This document shows positions 62,535 through 64,000 of a DNA stretch of 64,000 bases, piece after piece. The stretch is from positions 62,001 to 126,000 of the forward strand of contig JACKBV010000007.1 of the NCBI GenBank assembly GCA_020634315.1, read 5' to 3'. This DNA is from Ardenticatenaceae bacterium. GTDB taxonomy: Bacteria > Chloroflexota > Anaerolineae > Promineifilales > Promineifilaceae. Position 1 is the first letter of the stretch. Each line of letters opens with the position of its first letter. Made by a program: the position numbers and the translations under genes. Below the pieces are notes generated by a model. The model ran no database searches. It was not told the DNA's origin and saw nothing but the letters and a program-made list of their open reading frames with translations.

Positions 62535-63968
62535 ATGACGCGACAACAGCGCATCGCTTTAGGTGGCATAACCTGGATGGCGCTGTTGCTGCGTTTGCCA
62601 GGTTTGTTTGCCAACACGTTTGCGGCGGATGAGGCGTTGTTTGCCAGTTGGGCCAGATGGATTGCCGTCTGGCGCGATCCGCTGCTGCAAGGGCAGCCGG
62701 TGGATAAGCCGCCGCTGCTGTTTTATACCCAGGCGTTGTTTTACCCGCTGTTTGGGCCGGTGACATGGGCCGCACGACTGCCCAATTTATTGGCGTCGGT
62801 CTTGTTGGTGCCTCTCGTTGCAATATGGGCGTGGCGTTTGTATCGGGATGGGAAAACGGCCGTTTTCGCTGCCCTGTTTCTCGCCCTTTCCCCCCTCGCC
62901 ATTCAATTTAGCGCCACCGCATTTATCGATCCCCTGTTGATCTTTTGGCTGGTAACGGCCGTTGCGCAACAACCACGCCGCCCTTTTGCGTCCGGCTTCT
63001 TGTTCGGGCTGGCAGTGGCGAGCAAATACCAGGCAGTGCTCTGGTGGCCGCTGCTGGCGCTGTTGGCCTGGCAACAAGGCTGGTCATGGGCGCAGTGGCG
63101 CAGGTGGTTGGCAGGGCTGCTGCCGCCGTTAGCCGTGCTGCTGCTGTGGAGCATGGCACGCAGCGGCATGGGAGCATTGTGGTCGGCACAAATGCAAAAT
63201 TATGGCGGCTTGCGCTTGATTTGGTCGTGGGAGTTGTGGCCGCGGGCGCAGGGCTGGCTGCAAATGGGGCATTGGTTGTGGGGTAACTGGGTCTTGTTTG
63301 GCTTATTTGGCGCAGGGTTATTCTGGCTGTTGGTCAGGCAAATACCAGCGCAGGCAAAAGCGCGACCGCACAAAGCCCTGGATGCTACCCTGATTTTGTT
63401 CTTGTTGGGATATGGCGTGCTGCATTGGCTGTTGGCTGTCCCCATTTGGGATCGGTATTTGCTGCCGCTGCTGCCCCTGGTGGCAATGTTAACGGGGCGC
63501 ATAATTTCTGCGCTTGGGCAGCAAGCCGCAAAAATCAAAAGTGCCTCCCCCCTTTTGACCATCCTCCTCATCTTTTTATTGTTGCCGGGAGCGTGGGGCG
63601 GGATGAACGGCCGTTTCCCCAGCGGTGGGCAGCGCAATGCCGACCAGGGCGCGGCTGTCGTCGCCGCATCGCTGATAGATGCGCCTTATGGCACAGTGCT
63701 GTATGATCATTGGTGGAGCTGGCAGTGGCGCTACCATTTATTTGATCGGCGCGTCTTTGTCAACTGGCTGCCTTATCCGGCGGCGTTAGCTGCGGAGTTG
63801 GCTGTTTTTGGTCAGGATGGCAATCCGCGTTATCTGGCACTGCCGCCCACAACCGCCGCCGCTCCTTTCCAGCGTGCCGTCAGCGAAGCCGGATTTCGCC
63901 TGGAACGCGTGACCGCCGCCGGAGACATTGTGTTGTACCGCATCTTGCCCATTAATCATGAGCCGTAA
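62535..63968 (+). CDS. Membrane mannosyltransferase-like protein (GT39/PMT_2 type)
   Basis: About 477 residues with around ten helices. GT-C feature: the first outer loop F-A-A-D-E-A-L-F-A-S-W (acidic catalytic-type residues), then P-V-D-K-P-P-L-L-F-Y. Such enzymes use lipid-linked sugars made by the upstream GT2 gene and add them to proteins or glycolipids. ATG 62535 is taken rather than an upstream TTG. Three palindrome copies lie within. The gene ends 32 bases before the window edge. Confidence 0.88.
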   Translation: MTRQQRIALGGITWMALLLRLPGLFANTFAADEALFASWARWIAVWRDPLLQGQPVDKPPLLFYTQALFYPLFGPVTWAARLPNLLASVLLVPLVAIWAWRLYRDGKTAVFAALFLALSPLAIQFSATAFIDPLLIFWLVTAVAQQPRRPFASGFLFGLAVASKYQAVLWWPLLALLAWQQGWSWAQWRRWLAGLLPPLAVLLLWSMARSGMGALWSAQMQNYGGLRLIWSWELWPRAQGWLQMGHWLWGNWVLFGLFGAGLFWLLVRQIPAQAKARPHKALDATLILFLLGYGVLHWLLAVPIWDRYLLPLLPLVAMLTGRIISALGQQAAKIKSASPLLTILLIFLLLPGAWGGMNGRFPSGGQRNADQGAAVVAASLIDAPYGTVLYDHWWSWQWRYHLFDRRVFVNWLPYPAALAAELAVFGQDGNPRYLALPPTTAAAPFQRAVSEAGFRLERVTAAGDIVLYRILPINHEP

Positions 63969-64000
63969 ACCCCAGCGGGTTGCGGATATTTGCTGATGAC

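Larger units (their letters stand above)
485..63614. repeat. Highly iterated palindrome ACGGCCGT (HIP1-like)
   Basis: The 8-bp palindrome ACGGCCGT is scattered over the whole window, about 95 exact copies by hand count. The usual extended form is GAAACGGCCGTTTCC. Example copies lie near 485, 1064, 1538, 1664, 1700, 2830, 5605, 7192, 10173, 10344, 11142, 11263, 12133, 12171, 17935, 18115, 24989, 25690, 25719, 31569, 31590, 31656, 31718, 38198, 40061, 48680, 48879, 55852, 57303, 60037, 61138, 62855 and 63606. Most are inside genes in any frame, read as E-T-A-V, N-G-R or R-P-F. Near misses such as TCGGCCGT and ACGGCCGA are also frequent. Copies are sparse or absent at about 33.1-36.8 kb, 49.7-52.0 kb and 52.4-55.8 kb. 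Confidence 0.95.

Noticed and set aside
485..63614. DNA uptake sequence as the explanation of ACGGCCGT
   Set aside because: Not excluded, but known uptake sequences are non-palindromic and often placed in terminators; here copies are palindromic and mainly intragenic, so HIP1-like is preferred.

Overview
The window looks like about 64 kb of a free-living bacterium of the Chloroflexota, probably Anaerolineae or an Ardenticatenia-like lineage. This is inferred from style and gene content, not from a database match. The signs are many exported proteins and lipoproteins with Pro/Thr-rich linkers, C25 and S8 secreted proteases, DUF2723 and DUF4012 proteins, a short C-terminal YLPxI motif, and moderate GC content. 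I see no tRNA, rRNA, insertion sequence, phage or CRISPR array.

Layout. 0.2-12.9 kb: cell-surface genes (anchored and secreted proteins, a gingipain-like C25 peptidase, a flippase-like protein, GT2 and GT117 glycosyltransferases, DUF4012 and SH3b proteins, an MFS transporter). 13-21 kb: metabolic and envelope genes (panB, a phosphoribosyltransferase, a hydantoinase-B protein, VanY and CapA lipoproteins). 21-28.7 kb: an S8 protease, a TetR/cytochrome P450 pair, and rpsO-pnp. 29-44.4 kb: an anaerobic respiration island. It holds a NarX-like kinase, an orphan DmsC, a NarL-like regulator, dmsABC, two multiheme cytochromes, a FecR-like anchored protein, a TorD chaperone, a polyferredoxin and a radical SAM enzyme. 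44.5-46.3 kb: an ECF sigma/anti-sigma pair. 46.6-51.9 kb: a second electron-transfer operon with a membrane b-type protein, a 9-heme cytochrome, a ferredoxin, an FAD oxidoreductase and a 28-heme cytochrome built from eleven 40-residue repeats. 52-55.7 kb: lipoproteins, a frameshifted leucine-rich-repeat gene and a cluster of intergenic repeats. 55.7-59 kb: a Feo iron-uptake operon with split FeoB and a DtxR-FeoA-FeoA fusion. 59-64 kb: rlmN, a HAD phosphatase and two mannosyltransferase-type genes.

The two redox regions together encode about 56 candidate heme sites. They could carry electrons from NAD(P)H, ferredoxin and quinol across the membrane to a DMSO-reductase-type enzyme and to an extended outer cytochrome. 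No described system of exactly this composition is known to me.

The strongest unlisted signal covers the whole window. The palindrome ACGGCCGT, usually as AAACGGCCGTTT, occurs about 95 times by hand count, on average once per 0.7 kb. Most copies lie inside genes and appear in all reading frames (as ETAV, NGR or RPF in the proteins). It resembles the cyanobacterial HIP1 phenomenon but has a different sequence. It is sparse or absent in dmsAB, rpsO, the 28-heme gene and the leucine-rich-repeat gene.
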